A stretch of 64,000 bases of DNA from Meloidogyne chitwoodi (GCA_015183035.1 JACZZP010000004.1:2170001-2234000); one strand, 5' to 3'; positions 26,246 through 38,748 are shown, counted from the stretch's first letter. Made by a program: numbers and translations. Notes: generated from the letters alone by a model not told the origin.

Positions 26246-26514
26246 GAAATATCCCCGATGAAACAAAAGCAACAAAATTTCTTTAAAATTGTGGAATTGT
26301 ACACATAAGGACGAATTAGAATGCATTTTGTTGAAAAGCCTTCAAAATAATATAGTATAATTCGGACATTTACGTCCATAATTAAAAAGTACCGAAAGGT
26401 GGAATTTTTAAAAGAAAAAAATAAAAGGTGTAAAAACGTGTTATGTATAAAATGTCCATGACAAACTTTGCCAATTCAATAAAAAAAAAAATATTTTAAA
26501 ATTTATTAAAAATT

Positions 26515-28152
26515 TTATTTGCTTCTGATTGAAAATTTAATGTCATAATAAGTACTATCACGCCACATATAATTTGCCAAAAAAATTATTTTTGGATTAT
26601 TATTATTAACAATTTTATATTTAGAATCATATAAATAGCTACTCTCATAAATACATTCATTCGTTTCATCTGCCATATTACGTAAATGATCAAAATTCCA
26701 AACATCCTCCCATTGAGTAACCTCAAAGTCAATTTTAGATACAAAATTTGAACAATTTGTTGATGTTTTTAAATACTAAAATTAAAAAAAAATTAAAATT
26801 TATTTTACTTGTTTTGATATTTATTAAAGAAATTCTATATTGGCTCCCCTACAAGCGGTCGATCTCTCAAAATGTTTATTGAGGTCTAAACTATTCTTAG
26901 AGTTTAGTGGTAAACTTAATATAATTTTAACAGTTAAATAGAGTAAGTCAATGCTTTCCCATTTATTTAAACAAGAGTAACTCTTATATAAAATAACTTA
27001 CATTTTTAATTAATTCAAACAATGAAGGCCCAACTCTAAAAATAATTTTAACATAAGGAAACTTTTTCCCTTCCTTTAAAATATTTAAAATAGGTTCATT
27101 GCATTGTTCCAAATTATTACACAAAGTAAAATCAACATCAAATTCTTTAAAAATAACCAAATGATCTTTAACAAATTTCATTGCTTGATTTTCAAAATTT
27201 GTAATAGAATAACGCAAAAGTGTATTTTTTGTATGAAATTGAAGCAAATTTTTAACATTTTCATTTTCAAATAACAATTTAATTAAAGCTATAAATTAAA
27301 TAAATTTATTTTTTGCATGGTTACGAAAGATGATCTATTTCCTAGTATTTTTCACCTATTTAAATATAAATAAAAAAACCTGGATTAAATATAATATTGT
27401 CAAATACTGCTTTTTTGAAAGTACAATTTAAGAGTTTCTTTAGCCAAAAACGAATAATAAACATTTGTTCAATATTTTTTGGATAACATGGCAGTCTCAA
27501 ATTCAAATGATCATTCTTAAATTTAAAATTAGAAAAGATAATTATATTTATTTAAACCAGGGATCTTGCCGACCAGATTCCCGAAAATCGGGAATCAAAT
27601 TTTTTGTCGACAGGAATCCTGAAATTTAACAAACCTTATAAATACGGATTACAGCTCTACAAGGTTCATTATAACTCAAATAGAGAGGAATTTGTTCAAA
27701 TATTGCATGTTCCCACTTTAAAATGATTTAATATTTTTGTATATTTAAAAATAAAGAATAATTTAACCTTCTTTTCAAGTTCTTTACTCAATGAAAAATT
27801 GTCAACACCAAGATCAGCATCAATTTCAGTGAAATAAGTAAGATGTGATTGATATTTTACCACCAATTCATGAACCTTAAAAAACAAAAAATTTAATCTC
27901 TTCAAAATAAATTATATAATTATATTCTCAACTTACAATTGAAATGTCAGAAATATATTCAAGTGCCAATTCATTTCTATAATCTTGAACAAATTTATTA
28001 TAGTAACGATTGACATTTTGAATTTTAATTAATTTATCAACATTTAAACACTTAAAAATGTCAAGTTTAATTTGATTTGAAAGATTATTCATTGTTAAAG
28101 ACGAATTGTTCTTCTTCTTAACTTTATTCACTTTGCGTTTTGAATTTGCCAT
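26515..28152 (-). CDS. F-box-like protein of a nematode-expanded family
   Basis: Probable substrate adaptor of SCF ubiquitin ligases, by analogy with similar nematode proteins. ATG at 28152, basic N-terminus (NSKRKVNKVKKKN), then a weak F-box at residues 23-60 with NLSNQIKLDIFKCLNVDKLI followed by NVNRYYNKFV. The remaining exons (about 27876-27768, 27715-27632, 27515-27381, 27290-27000, 26775-26515) encode a charged, Leu/Ile/Phe-rich region of about 290 residues with no domain I recognise, ending FSIRSK. This architecture is typical of the large, poorly conserved F-box families of root-knot nematodes (recalled, not searched). There is no signal peptide, so it is not an obvious secreted effector. 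It sits alone between two direct repeats. Confidence 0.65.
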
Positions 28153-28640
28153 TATCTTAAATTTTAAAAATAGTTTTAAATTTTACAAAAAAAACATTCA
28201 ATAAGGTTTGATTTAAACAGTCAAATACACACAATTTTTTAAAGTAAAAAGGCAAAATCGAGCAAAAACGAAAAAAAAAATAAAATAAAAAAACATTTTT
28301 ATTAGCAGTAAAACGAAATGAAGTTTTAAGTTCAGTATGACTTAAATATGATGGTAAGAACTTTACATCAATGGACCAATTGTCAATTCCAGTCTATGAC
28401 CACTTTGTCAAAAAATATTAATTAGCATTTAGTCCAAAAAACAAAAGAACTTTTGAAAGAAAAGGACAATTGGTCAGCAGTGAAAATGTTACAAAAGGGT
28501 CAAAACGCAGGAAAAGACAAAAGGGTCAAGGAGAGAAATTCTCAGGGGAATTAGGTGGAATATGTAATATGATTTATTTTGTTTTTTAAAATTCCAATTT
28601 GTAATTTTGTTTTTTTAATGGACCCTAATTTATAACGCCA
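28153..28640. other. intergenic with repeat copy
   Basis: Upstream of the F-box-like gene. AT-rich, with motifs such as GACCACTTTGTCAAAA and the right copy of the direct repeat. No gene seen. Confidence 0.5.
28465..28525 (+). repeat. direct repeat, right copy, flanking the F-box gene
   Basis: GACAATTGGTCAGCAGTGAA then AATGTTACAAAAGGGTCAAA then ACGCAGGAAAAG; aligns with 26188-26245 in the same orientation. Confidence 0.65.
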
Positions 28641-28649
28641 TTCATCTTT

Positions 28650-28767
28650 TTAAAGTGAACTTTTCTTGTTCTTGTGACTGCCGCTGGCCGTGGGGAAGAT
28701 GTACAACGAGTATTAGATTCTGCTGAAAAACTTGGACTAATTAACCCTATAGATACTTTATTATAGA
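28650..28767 (+). pseudogene. orphan terminal-exon-like fragment
   Basis: After a TTTTTAAAG acceptor-like site there is a GC-richer open stretch reading LVTAAGRGEDVQRVLDSAEK then LGLINPIDTLL and a TAG stop. Its composition and sequence look like a real C-terminal exon, but I find no in-phase exon upstream. It could be the remnant of a duplicated or broken gene. Protein not recognised. Confidence 0.4.
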
Positions 28768-29162
28768 AGGGAAAAAAGTAATTCATTTATTTGTCTCAAT
28801 AGTAAAACGAATATTTTGTCGCATACTGTTTGAAAAAATATTTATTAAAAAATTTGAAAATTATGCTTGGCATTCTATGTTAAGCGTATTTATTTTTGTT
28901 TTTATTTCTCACTCATATCTCTGATTTATGTTTTTTTGTCTAGCTAAAATGATAAGAGTCAGATTATTTTAATTGAATATAATGCGTTAGAACTTTTTTT
29001 CTTCATTAAGCATTTAATAATAGAAATTATAAAAAATATTTAGATTTTTTGATAAATATAATCTATCGCGCCAATTATTATTTATTGCCATTAAGAATCA
29101 TGTCTTCGACTAATAAACCTTCCTTTTATTTTTTGAAATCATTTTTACCTGTAAGATAGCCG

Positions 29163-29290
29163 TTTTCGAGTCGGGCCGACGTTCGAGTCATTTTTTTCGA
29201 TCCGAGTTTTTTCGAGTCGGGCTTTCGGGCTCTTTTTCGGGCCAAATTTCAATGCCCGACCGATCTTTCGGACCGGGCCGACTCGAACCA
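29163..29290. repeat. GC-rich TCGAGTCGGGC repeat island
   Basis: About 130 bp of GC-rich sequence in AT-rich DNA, with repeated TCGAGTCGGGC, TTTCGGGC and GGGCC, and a partial inverted repeat between GAGTCGGGCCGAC on the left and GGGCCGACTC on the right. The open frame across it (29145-29330, minus) is a by-product. Confidence 0.65.
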
Positions 29291-29492
29291 GCAACCCTAA
29301 ATATAACCCAATGTGTAGGCTCAACTCCAAAAAAACATTCCTCTTAATTGATTTATTTAATTATAGATTTTCGACTTGTTAAATGCGTCTTTTTTCGAAA
29401 ATAGTCACAAAATAATTTTTTTATTTTTTGTTCATTCAATTTATATTATGTTTTTTAGGAAAAACAATTACATATTATTTTTATTTATTTTG

Positions 29493-29743
29493 ATGGAGCA
29501 ATTATTGGAGCAAGTTTTGGTGGAGAGCCGCCAGGTTTATTTTTTAAATAAAAAATTAGTTGAAAATTCGACTTTCTAAATTTTTATGGAAAACAAATTT
29601 TCTAAAAAGTTTAAGTTTATTTATAGTATGAAAATTATTTTAATCTTTTTGGCCACAAAATAATTCCTAAAATTGGTCAACACTCAATTCGCCAGATATT
29701 TGTAGCAATTGGAGGTGGAAAAATTGAGTTCGAAAGGATTTAG
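29493..29743 (+). pseudogene. unrecognised two-exon fragment
   Basis: Two segments, 29493-29534 and 29627-29743, join in phase to give a peptide of about 53 residues (begins MEQLLEQVLVESRQ, contains KIIPKIGQHSIRQIFVAIGG, then a TAG). The second segment looks coding, but the unit is tiny and no family is recognised. Upstream bases stay open to an AG acceptor at about 29458. It may be a fragment of the same broken locus as 28650 and 30617, or chance. Confidence 0.3.
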
Positions 29744-29756
29744 AGGTTTATGTTTT

Positions 29757-29800
29757 AGAACAGTTATTAGGGTGATGAGGTGGTTCGATCCCACATATAA
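29757..29800 (+). repeat. possible tRNA B-box remnant
   Basis: Contains GAGGTGGTTCGATCCCACAT, a good B-box inside a short stem, without a convincing A box. A weak, partial tRNA-like remnant. Confidence 0.3.
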
Positions 29801-30616
29801 GGTTGATTGAAAGAGCAAGTCAAATATAAAGTGCGATGATTTTTCAATATTGAATGCCTATTTTCTTGTTGATCTTATCAAACAATTTTTCTGAAAATTC
29901 TTCAAATGCACTGGCTTCTCTTCTTTCCATATCTTCCCTCCAAGAAATTCGCAAAGATAGCGGCCAATCATTTGGTGTTTAAACATGCTTGGTATTCCTC
30001 CATTTGCCGACTGCTATGTCCGTTCGATGAGTGTGTATTAGAAAAAAGTAGAGGACAAAAATTGGCCGGCAAAACCCAAAGACACTTAAGCTTTTTATGC
30101 CCAAGGAAAATTTGTATGTGAATTTTTTGTAAGAATTTTTCTATTAAAAATCATTTTTTGATAATTTATGGGTAGATTTTTTGAGAGGATCTTTTATTGA
30201 GATACTTAGTTTTTGATTCTTTGAATGTTTCATTCTTAATATTTGAATCTTTTCATCCTCTTTTCTTTTATATTTATTGAGGCGAATTGAGTGTTTGTTT
30301 ACTGATGAACGACCATTTATTTTTTAAAACATTTTGGATGTTTTCCCATTTTAAACATTTGATTTCAATTTTATTAAAATTATATTAAAAATTAATAATG
30401 AAAAATAATATTAATTTAATAACTGAATTAATTTCTGAAATTATTAATTTTACACCTTTAAACTTTAAATGGTTAAAAATTAGAGTATCAAAAATATTTG
30501 ATATTTTTATTTTAAAACTCTACAGAAACTTTATTTTACGTTTAAAAAATGTTTGCTTAAAATATTATTAAAAAATAAATTTATGGAATTAGAAAAATGT
30601 TTAATTAATTTTTTAG

Positions 30617-31622
30617 GCCAAAACCAATATGGTAGCCGCATTGGCACGTATTGTTCAAATTCTGGTTTCATTCCATGCAATTGAGCTTCACATGAATCAT
30701 CTTCCGCTTTGTTACGTTTCTTCTCAGTTTGACGGTTAGTTTTATAAATGAATTAATATCAGTGTCTTCCCTCACCACTGAAAAAATTTCAGAAAATAAA
30801 AAAAAATTTTTTTGACATGAATTTTAACTCGATATGAAATTTAAATTTATCTTTAATGTTTAGCAAAAAGTTTTATTTTAGCTCTTAAACACATGATGGA
30901 GACTTGGCCTAATATTATGTCAGCGGTAAGCTTTTTTCCAAAATCTCAATTTTTAGTTTTAAATTAATTGAATCAATTTAAATTTATAAATTAAATTTGT
31001 GTTCTTTTTTTAAATAAATTAATTCTAATATTGGAATCGATTTAAAAGACTTATTCTCAAAATTTCTTAAAAATTTATTTTTGATTACCTTTAAAATATA
31101 ATTTATAACAATAAAATAAATATATTTTAGCAATTAAATTGCACACCAAGGAATTGGCCTGATAATATGAATCCTCCAACAAAAAATCTTGTTTGAATTT
31201 TTTTATTTATTTCTAAAGACTTTTTTTAAGTTAAAGACCGTTTTTCGAGCAAAAAGAAGTTCGCTTCTTGCAGTATTCAGACGACTGCACAAGTTTTTTA
31301 CAGATACGGATGTTGCTGATATTACTCTTGTGACTAGCTGGAATTCTGCAAATAACATGGTCCAAGGTTTTTTTAAGTTATCACTTAAATTAAATTAACA
31401 AACAGCTCAGATTCTGAGCTGTTATCAAGCCAATTTATTTTCCCGGCTATTCTAATAATAAACCGTTATTTTCCGACATACCGTCGAGGCAATAAAAATT
31501 GTTTGCCGACCCTTTTGAGTACAAAAATCAATAAAACAATTAATTTTCAAACGTTTTTAGAAAAGCTAGCTTTGATGGAGCAGCTTGATACTTATGCCTT
31601 CGCTCCTGGCAATATGCGCTAG
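30617..31622 (+). CDS. unidentified protein, five exons, 5' end uncertain
   Basis: Five exons join in perfect phase: 30617-30734, 30882-30925, 31131-31190, 31231-31366, 31561-31622, giving 139 residues to a TAG. The sequence looks constrained (NMVAALARIVQILVSFHAIE, LKHMMETWPNIM, FTDTDVADITLVTSWNSA, LMEQLDTYAFAPGNMR) and is GC-richer than its surroundings. I do not recognise the family. The first exon starts after an AG acceptor; an internal Met is available at 30629, or upstream exons exist among the open frames at 29906-30121. It is convergent with the decarboxylase gene, whose stop codon lies 303 bp further on. Secreted effector, duplicated fragment and conserved orphan are all possible. 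Confidence 0.5.
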
Positions 31623-31925
31623 ATGTTTTTAAGAATTTTTTCTTGGATGGCTAATTCAAAATCTCAGGAATTGAAACTAAAAAAATTTTTCATGAATTAT
31701 AATCTTAAATTTTTACATATTCAAATAAAATCGTTGTTGTTTTGGAAAAAAAATTAAGAAAATATAAAGCTTCTATTTTTTATACAAATCAATAATCTTA
31801 CAATTAGCTCTTTACTTACTAGAATAATATTCTTCTTTATTAAGAAAAACCAATTTTACTTTTAAATTTAGTTTATTTTTTTAATTAAAAATATACTACT
31901 AGTTATTTTTCTTTTATTTCACTTC

Positions 31926-34900
31926 TCAAATTGGTGTTTGAATTCCAAAATTTTGATCATTTTGGAAAAATATAGGTTGATATTCATCTTCATCTGAACC
32001 ACCTTGATCAATGCTCATACATGCATCTTAAAATTATTTTTTTTTATTTTTATTAAAAAATAAAATTTTATCAAACATTTTCCACTGCTAAAAGGTGCTT
32101 TTGACCCAATTCTTCCATGAGAGGTTCCAGCACCCATACTGCTCCTTTGATGAAAACTTCCTTGTTGTATTGCTTGTCTATTAAATTAAAAATAATTTAA
32201 AAAAATTAAATTAAAAAAAACCTTAATGTTCTATCTCTAAAAAGTTCTGCTGATGTTTGATTATGAGCTCTCATATTTAAATGTCGAACAATTTTTGGAT
32301 TATAACATTTTGGGTCACTGACCATGCGAACGAGGAAAGATCGTTTTTCAGCTAAAGTGTGTAGTCTACGTCGATCCTAAAAAATATTTTTTTTTTATTA
32401 AAGGAGAAAGTATAAGAGAGGTTAGTCATATTTTTCAAAAAAATATTTTCACTCTCTTATAGTTCATTTAAAATTTATTTAAAAAACCGATCCAGTAGAT
32501 GAAGTTAAAGATGATGGAGAATGTCCTCCAATCATTTGTTCATTTCCTATTCCAACAGATAAAGGAACATTTCCTCCAAATTGTTGTTGTTGTTGTATTG
32601 GTTGATAAGAAGATGTTCCTCCTCCTCCACTAGCACCAATTGATTGACGTCTAATTGTTGTTGAATTTATATTTCTTCTAGGGGATAATTCAATATTTGG
32701 AGAACTTTTATTTTTTTGTTTATCTTGCATCATTTGATCGTATTGTTCAGCTTCCTCCATTTCTAATTCATAATTTTCTGCTATTGGTTCTGGTATTGGT
32801 TCTCCTTAATTTTTTTTTATTTTAAGAGAAATTTAAAAAAATTTTAAGAGACACGAGAGGAATGTCCCTTAGAAATCGAGTGAAGGTTCTTGGCCTAGGC
32901 CTGGGGATTTTACTGAATAAAAACCAAATATTATTTTTCTGACATTGAGTCAAAGTTCATAATCCAGCACAAGTCAAAAATTAAAACCAAAAAAAAAAAT
33001 CCAAAGCCCATAATTAATTTTTAAAGTCTAAATATATATTTGTCCACTCAAAAATAAAATCTAACACAAATTACCCATAAAAATAATAAAAAAACAAACT
33101 TAGACTTTGTGCTGTTTGTTTAATTATATCATAAGCAATATGTATATCTCTTTCAGTTGCATTTTCATAACACACACAAAAACGAATTACAAAACTAAAA
33201 AAATAAAATAAAAAAATTAATTTAAAAATAAACCGTTCATTTAATGAGGCTGGTACCATATGTATTCTACCACTGCTATTTAATTTAGTCAAAAGTAATT
33301 GATTTAGTTCATCTGACGACTAGAAAAACAAAAAATTTATTTTAAAAGAACTTTTTTTCGAAAATTCATTGACAGTTTTCAAAACAGAATGCCAAAACCG
33401 ACAAAATTTAAAATTGAAAAAGGCGTGGAAATTTAGAACAGAATCCCACAAAATGTCAAATAATCCCAATTCCTCCATCCCGTTCCCTTTCTTAAAAATA
33501 AAAAAACCTTCTTTCATTGATTATTACCTTCATTCTAAAACAAACAAGTCCCATAAGTACCTCAGCTACAACTTCAAATAATTGATCATCTGCTAATAAT
33601 AAACATTCAAAAAGTTTTGCAAGTCTAACATGTTCTCTAATATATCTTTGTAATCCTTCTACTCCATACATACGAATTACAAACCAAAGTTTTAATGAAC
33701 GAAAACGTCTGCTTAATGGTATACCCCAATGACGATAATCAGAAGTTTTATCTGAAAAAAATGAAAAATTTATCGAAAACTCGAGTAAAGGCTCATCTTA
33801 AAATTTTTAAAATATCTAAAAACATAATTTCTCGACAAAAATACTAATTTTTCACTGTTGGACATTTTGTCCACTTTCCACTGTTTTAACGTTTTTAAAC
33901 TTTTGCTTACCAGTCCAACTGTGTTGCAAATAAAGAGGGTCAACTACTAATGCTTGAGTTAATTTAAATTGATCCTTAACCCTTAAAATTAATTTTTTTT
34001 AAATATTTTTTAATAAAAACAACCAACCACATTGTAGAACAATCAAAATTTACCTTTAATTTTAAATAAATTCTTATAATAAATTTAATATTTAAAAACC
34101 AGCATCCATTTGTTTGGATTTGTATTGAAGGACATTGCATGTTCAATTCCAGCCATTAAATAACTTTAAAATTAAATTAATAAATTTCAGACAAATATTT
34201 TTTTTCGGTGCCAAAATTAGAGTGTGGAAACGAACTGTCCTAACCAACATATTTTCTTATAAAAACTAACCGAAATTCTGGACATATCATTGCAGATCCA
34301 GCTTTTAAAAAAATTAAAAAATATTTTTTAATTAATATTAATTTAAATAAATACCATATGCAGCATCAACATGAAGCCATAAATCATTGTGAGTACAAAC
34401 AGGCCCAACTTCAGACAAAACATCAAATGAGCAGCATGAGGTTGTCCCTAAGGTTGTTGATACAAAGAATGGAATTAAGCCAAGATTGCGATCTTCCTTG
34501 AATATTTTAATTTATAAATGTTAAATAAAGACAAACTCTCTTCTATTTTTAGTGTCTTCCCATCATTTTAATCTCAACTCTCTCACTTATACCACTCCAC
34601 AAATTAAAACAAAATTTATCATTATACCACTATACCATCTCTCCTACTTATTTCATCACATCATAATGAGTGTTATGGTATAAGTCAGAGAGAGATATTT
34701 AACTTACACTTATAGCAGTCTGTAAAGTATCTCCTCTAAGTCTAAAATTTGAATCTGTTTCCAATATTCTCAATTTTATCATTGCAATCAGTGCTGCCTT
34801 TTCCACAGAAGAATGAGCTTCTTTAGAACAATAAGCTATTAATTTTGACATTAATAATCCTTCTTCAACAAAAGGAAAACGTTGTCTTAATTCTTTCATT

Positions 34901-36603
34901 ATTTCAAAACGAGCAGCTAATAAAGCGACAAAATTACATTCTGACGCGCTACTCTGTTTTAAAAAATAAATAAATTTAAAAAACATTATATTTTCTTAAA
35001 AATGGTCAAACACGTATTTTTGGACAAAATGGTCAAACCTATATTTTTGGACAAAATGATCAACCATGTATTTAGACAAAATGATCAATCATTTTTTTAT
35101 TTCAAAATGGTCAATCATTTAATATTCTAAAAATATAAATACCTGAATAACTCCACCTCCCGTTCCATTTTCTGTAAACGGTAAAAAAGCTACTGGAAGC
35201 CCAATCATTTCACCGAACCATTGAAGCATTTGAATTTCTAGTTCAGTCATTGCTGGACACGCTGCCTTTAAATAAAAATTAAAAAATTTTAATTCCCCTC
35301 ATACCCAAGAAAATCCAATTGCTCCAAGTGCACCAGAAAGCATATCTGCCAAAATTGAAGGAAATGAATTTCCTGCTGGGAAATATGCGTGAAAACGGGG
35401 ATGTGACCAATGAGTGATCTTTAAATTATTTAAATATTTTTTAAAATAATAAAAATACCCCTGGCATTATATAACTTTCAAAATCGTGTAAAAGCCTTTC
35501 AAATGGTTCTGATGTTTGTGGAGCATGTAAAGGTAAAAGTTCTTTCAAATAACCAGGCTCAATTGAAGGAACAACCTTTTTAAATAATAAAAATAATTTT
35601 ATTTTTTTAAATGAGCCCCTGGGGCGTTAAAAAATTAATTTAAAATTAATTTTTAAATTTTCATAAAAATTGCCAATCTAAAAAATTAATAAAATTTAAC
35701 CCTTCGGTTTTCAATATTCTCCAAATAATCAGTTATGTAATCCACCATTTGACGACCACGACGTCTAAATTCAGCAGAGCTCATTCCCGCTGTCGATTTT
35801 GCTTGAAAATTAAAATTTTAATAAATTATCCAAAAAAGAAAAATGTCCAAGTTCAAAATAGTCAACATAAAAAACAAATATTTTAAACCTGCTCCAAGTC
35901 TCTGACGATTATTAGGACAATTATCATCAATATTTGATGATTCCTTTCTCAAATTAATTTTAGAAAAGTGTTCTGCAATTTGTTGTAGTAATTGATCTGC
36001 AGTTAATCTTTTACGATTATTCTGTCCTTCAATTAAAGCTTCATTCTATAAAAATATTTTATTTAAATATTTAAAATAAATATACAATTTTCTCTCTCAA
36101 TTGTTCAATTTTATTAATTTGTGTAATCGACCCATGAGGGGAAGGAACAAAATTAGATGTTGGTATTCCACTTGTTGAAGAAGGTAAAGGAGTTGATGTT
36201 GAAATTGTTGAAGAAGAAGAACAACGTTTTTGTGTTTGATTAGTGTCTTCAAAGGAATTCTAAACAAAAAAATTATTAAATTAAAAAAAATATTTTTTTA
36301 ATTTAACCTTATTAACATCATTTACAACGGATGACTGAGAATATCTTTTAAAAATACTTGACGAATCTTAAATAATTTAAAAAGTAAAGAAATAAATAAA
36401 AGAAATGAAGAGTTTGTTTAAAAAAATTAAAAACTTTAATTTTTGAAAAACTATAAAAAGTTTGTCAAAATGGTAAATTACAAAATGGTCAAAAACAAAA
36501 AATGTCAACAAACTTGAATTAGAAAAACTTTGTTTAAGTTTTGAAGTTTTTTCCCCACAAAATTTATTAAAATCATTGAAAATATTGCCAAAAGTATAAA
36601 CCA
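31926..36603 (-). CDS. tdc-1: tyrosine / aromatic L-amino-acid decarboxylase (TDC-1-like)
   Basis: PLP-dependent group II decarboxylase; TDC-1 makes tyramine, the octopamine precursor, in neurons and gonad sheath. ATG at 36603 ([12 protein letters not shown]), stop at 31926-31928, about 20 exons including a 26-nt one (34028-34053). A Ser-rich N-terminal extension leads to [20 protein letters not shown], then [27 protein letters not shown], the cofactor-binding HVDAAYGAAMICPEF (about 34390-34270), and the PLP lysine in [10 protein letters not shown] (about 34110), then STMWVKDQF and [21 protein letters not shown] long C-terminal extension follows with [20 protein letters not shown] and a Gln/Gly-rich part. 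The N- and C-terminal extensions fit TDC-1 better than the compact BAS-1 dopa decarboxylase, but substrate choice cannot be read directly. Intron 34987-35140 holds a tandem repeat. Confidence 0.85.
34990..35122 (+). repeat. tandem repeat, TTTTGGACAAAATGGTCAAA unit
   Basis: Four to five imperfect units of about 28-33 bp (TATTTTTGGACAAAATGGTC AAAC), decaying to the right (ACAAAATGATCAATCAT). It fills most of a decarboxylase intron. It shares its core with the AAAATGGTCAA arrays at 55940 and the reverse form at 15010. Confidence 0.75.
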
Positions 36604-38036
36604 TTTTTAGAAAATTAAAAATAATTTTCTTAAAAACAAAAAAATATTTAAAATATTCAGAAAATTGGTTAAGAGAAGATTTAGATAATAAATAAAATTT
36701 TTATTAAATATTAAAATGTCAAAAACTCACTTAACTCTTTTTTGCGGAAATCTAATCTCTTAACAAAAAATAATAAAAATATATTTGATATGTCAAATAC
36801 AGAAAGTTAAGATATCTTATTCAAAATTAAATATTTAGGCACTCATTCAGAAAAAATAGGAAGAAAATACTTGAAAAATCTTAAAAATAAAAATTGAAAA
36901 AAATAATTAAATTAAAAATAAAATAAACCTTGAAATAACATATAAACATTATTCGATATAATAAATTTAAAAGATAAAAATGTTTGCCGTCTTTTTGATC
37001 ATCATAAAAGAAAAAAATCTAAAATTTAAAAAATTAATAATTTTTTATTTAATTTTTCTTTCAATTTATTCACTTTTTTTTTTAATTTTTAATTAATTTT
37101 ATCATTTAAGTTTTTAAGGTGTACTATTACTTCATTTTTATTTAAAAAAAATTCCAAAAATACATGAAATAACTCATTTAATATTTTCTGACATTTCGTT
37201 TTATTTATCTTTTTTTCCAAATTAAGACAATATTCAAAAAAATACTCTTTTTTACCCAAAAATAATAATAATTATTATTATTTTTCCCCTCTTTATTACT
37301 TTTTTTGTTTTTTCTCAATAAACGTGCTTAAAAATTTTCTTTTTAAAAATTAAATTGAATATCCAAATTAAAAAAGAAAAGAAAAACTACTTCCCTTTTT
37401 ATTATACTATATTTCCTTAAATTTTGAGGCGTCATTGCGCCTTTCAACCCCAATTTTGGAAGACATAAAAAATGTTTCTTCCACACATTTTCTTTAATTT
37501 TTTTAGTGTTGGGCGGGTCTTACAAATAAAAAAAACCTTAACTTTTTATTCTTAAGGTGATGGAAGCGCTTATTCTTCTTTTTTTGGGCCATCTTTTGCC
37601 TTTTTGGCTAATTGGTTAAAGTTTTTTGTTCGGTTAAAAGCCATCTCATCATCTATCCATTCATTTTCAAATAACTACACGCAAACATTTAGTTCTTTAC
37701 GACACTAAAAAATAAAGAAAAAGGTATAAAACTACTAAAAGAATAACCATCTTTTACACTAAAATATCTTTTAGAAACATTCTCAGATCGTAACTGAGAA
37801 AATAATGTTTAAAAAAAGCCCTGGATAAATGCCAGATCGGGGTAAGTTTGTGGAATACCTGAGAAATTGAAATATAAGGTTAAGGCATATTTGAGATGGA
37901 GATACATTACTTAAAACCCTCTTTATAAATGTAAAGTTTAAATATTCTCCTAATCTTCCCTTGTAAAATTCCCTTAAAATTACAGAAAAATTAACACAAA
38001 CCTTTATCAACAAAATATATCTTTTTTATCCAAAAA
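36604..38036. other. intergenic, divergent decarboxylase and neuropeptide promoters
   Basis: Shared 5' region of tdc-1 (-) and the neuropeptide gene (+). Mostly AT-rich. A GC-richer part at 37430-37650 (GAGGCGTCATTGCGCC, GTTGGGCGGGTC, GATGGAAGCGCTTATTC) and a TATA-like GGTATAAAAC at 37723 are the only candidate regulatory features. The open frame 37783-38013 on the minus strand has no support. Confidence 0.4.
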
Positions 38037-38748
38037 ATGCGCACATCCAATATTTTCTTCAAAACATTTTCATCACAACGACAATTACTTTTTCTTTTAA
38101 TTTTTTGTTTCATATTATTGTTGGCTTTTGATGTTTCTTCTGCATTACAAGGAGCATCAGAAGTAGAAACTGGTAAACAATAAAAAATTAATTAATGCAA
38201 ATTAAATTTTTTATGCAAAAAAATTAATTAAATTTTGTAACAAAAATTGTTTTTATAAATATGCCAAAAATTGGCATTTTGTTTTTCAAATTGTAAAATG
38301 ACAAAATGGTCAAAACTAGAAATTTATTTTTTTTTAAATTGAGGCACTCTAATTAAAAAATTGTTGAAACTTCTCCTTTAAATAATAAAAAAGAGATTTT
38401 CCTTCGTAGATTTGAAAAGTTCTTCTTCTACTTTTTTAAGGGGAAAAGGTCTCTTCCCTTACACTTTTCTTAATTTAATTTAAAAAATAAATATTTTAAA
38501 CTTTTCAATTTTTATTTATAAAATAACCATTTTTTATTTTTATAAATTTCAGATTTAATTGAAGATGATCAAATTGTTGTTCCATGTAAGTTTTTTTGAG
38601 ACTCATTTTTATTCTTTCAAAGACTATTTAATTTAAAAAATAATAATTTTATTATTTAGGGAAGAAATTGTATCGCCCGCGTGGCCCACCTCGCTTTGGA
38701 AAGAGAGGACTTCTTTTAATGAATCGCCATAGTAATTTTCAAGAATAG
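38037..38748 (+). CDS. FMRFamide-like neuropeptide precursor, RPRGPPRF-amide
   Basis: Three exons join in phase (38037-38172, 38553-38585, 38660-38748): 85 residues. A hydrophobic signal sequence (about residues 16-33, LLFLLIFCFILLLAF, then DVSSA) leads to an acidic spacer (EVET, LIEDDQIVVPW). A dibasic KK (58-59), the peptide LYRPRGPPRFG (60-70) and KR (71-72) follow. Processing would give LYRPRGPPRF-amide, with Gly70 as amide donor. A 13-residue C-terminal tail, GLLLMNRHSNFQE, has no amidation signal. Only one amidated peptide is encoded, whereas many flp genes carry repeats. From memory this matches the FLP-31 type reported mainly from plant-parasitic nematodes; the number should be checked. 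It would act as a secreted transmitter. Confidence 0.8.

Noticed and set aside
29145..29330. 61-codon basic open frame on the minus strand
   Set aside because: Translation of the GC-rich TCGAGTCGGGC repeat.
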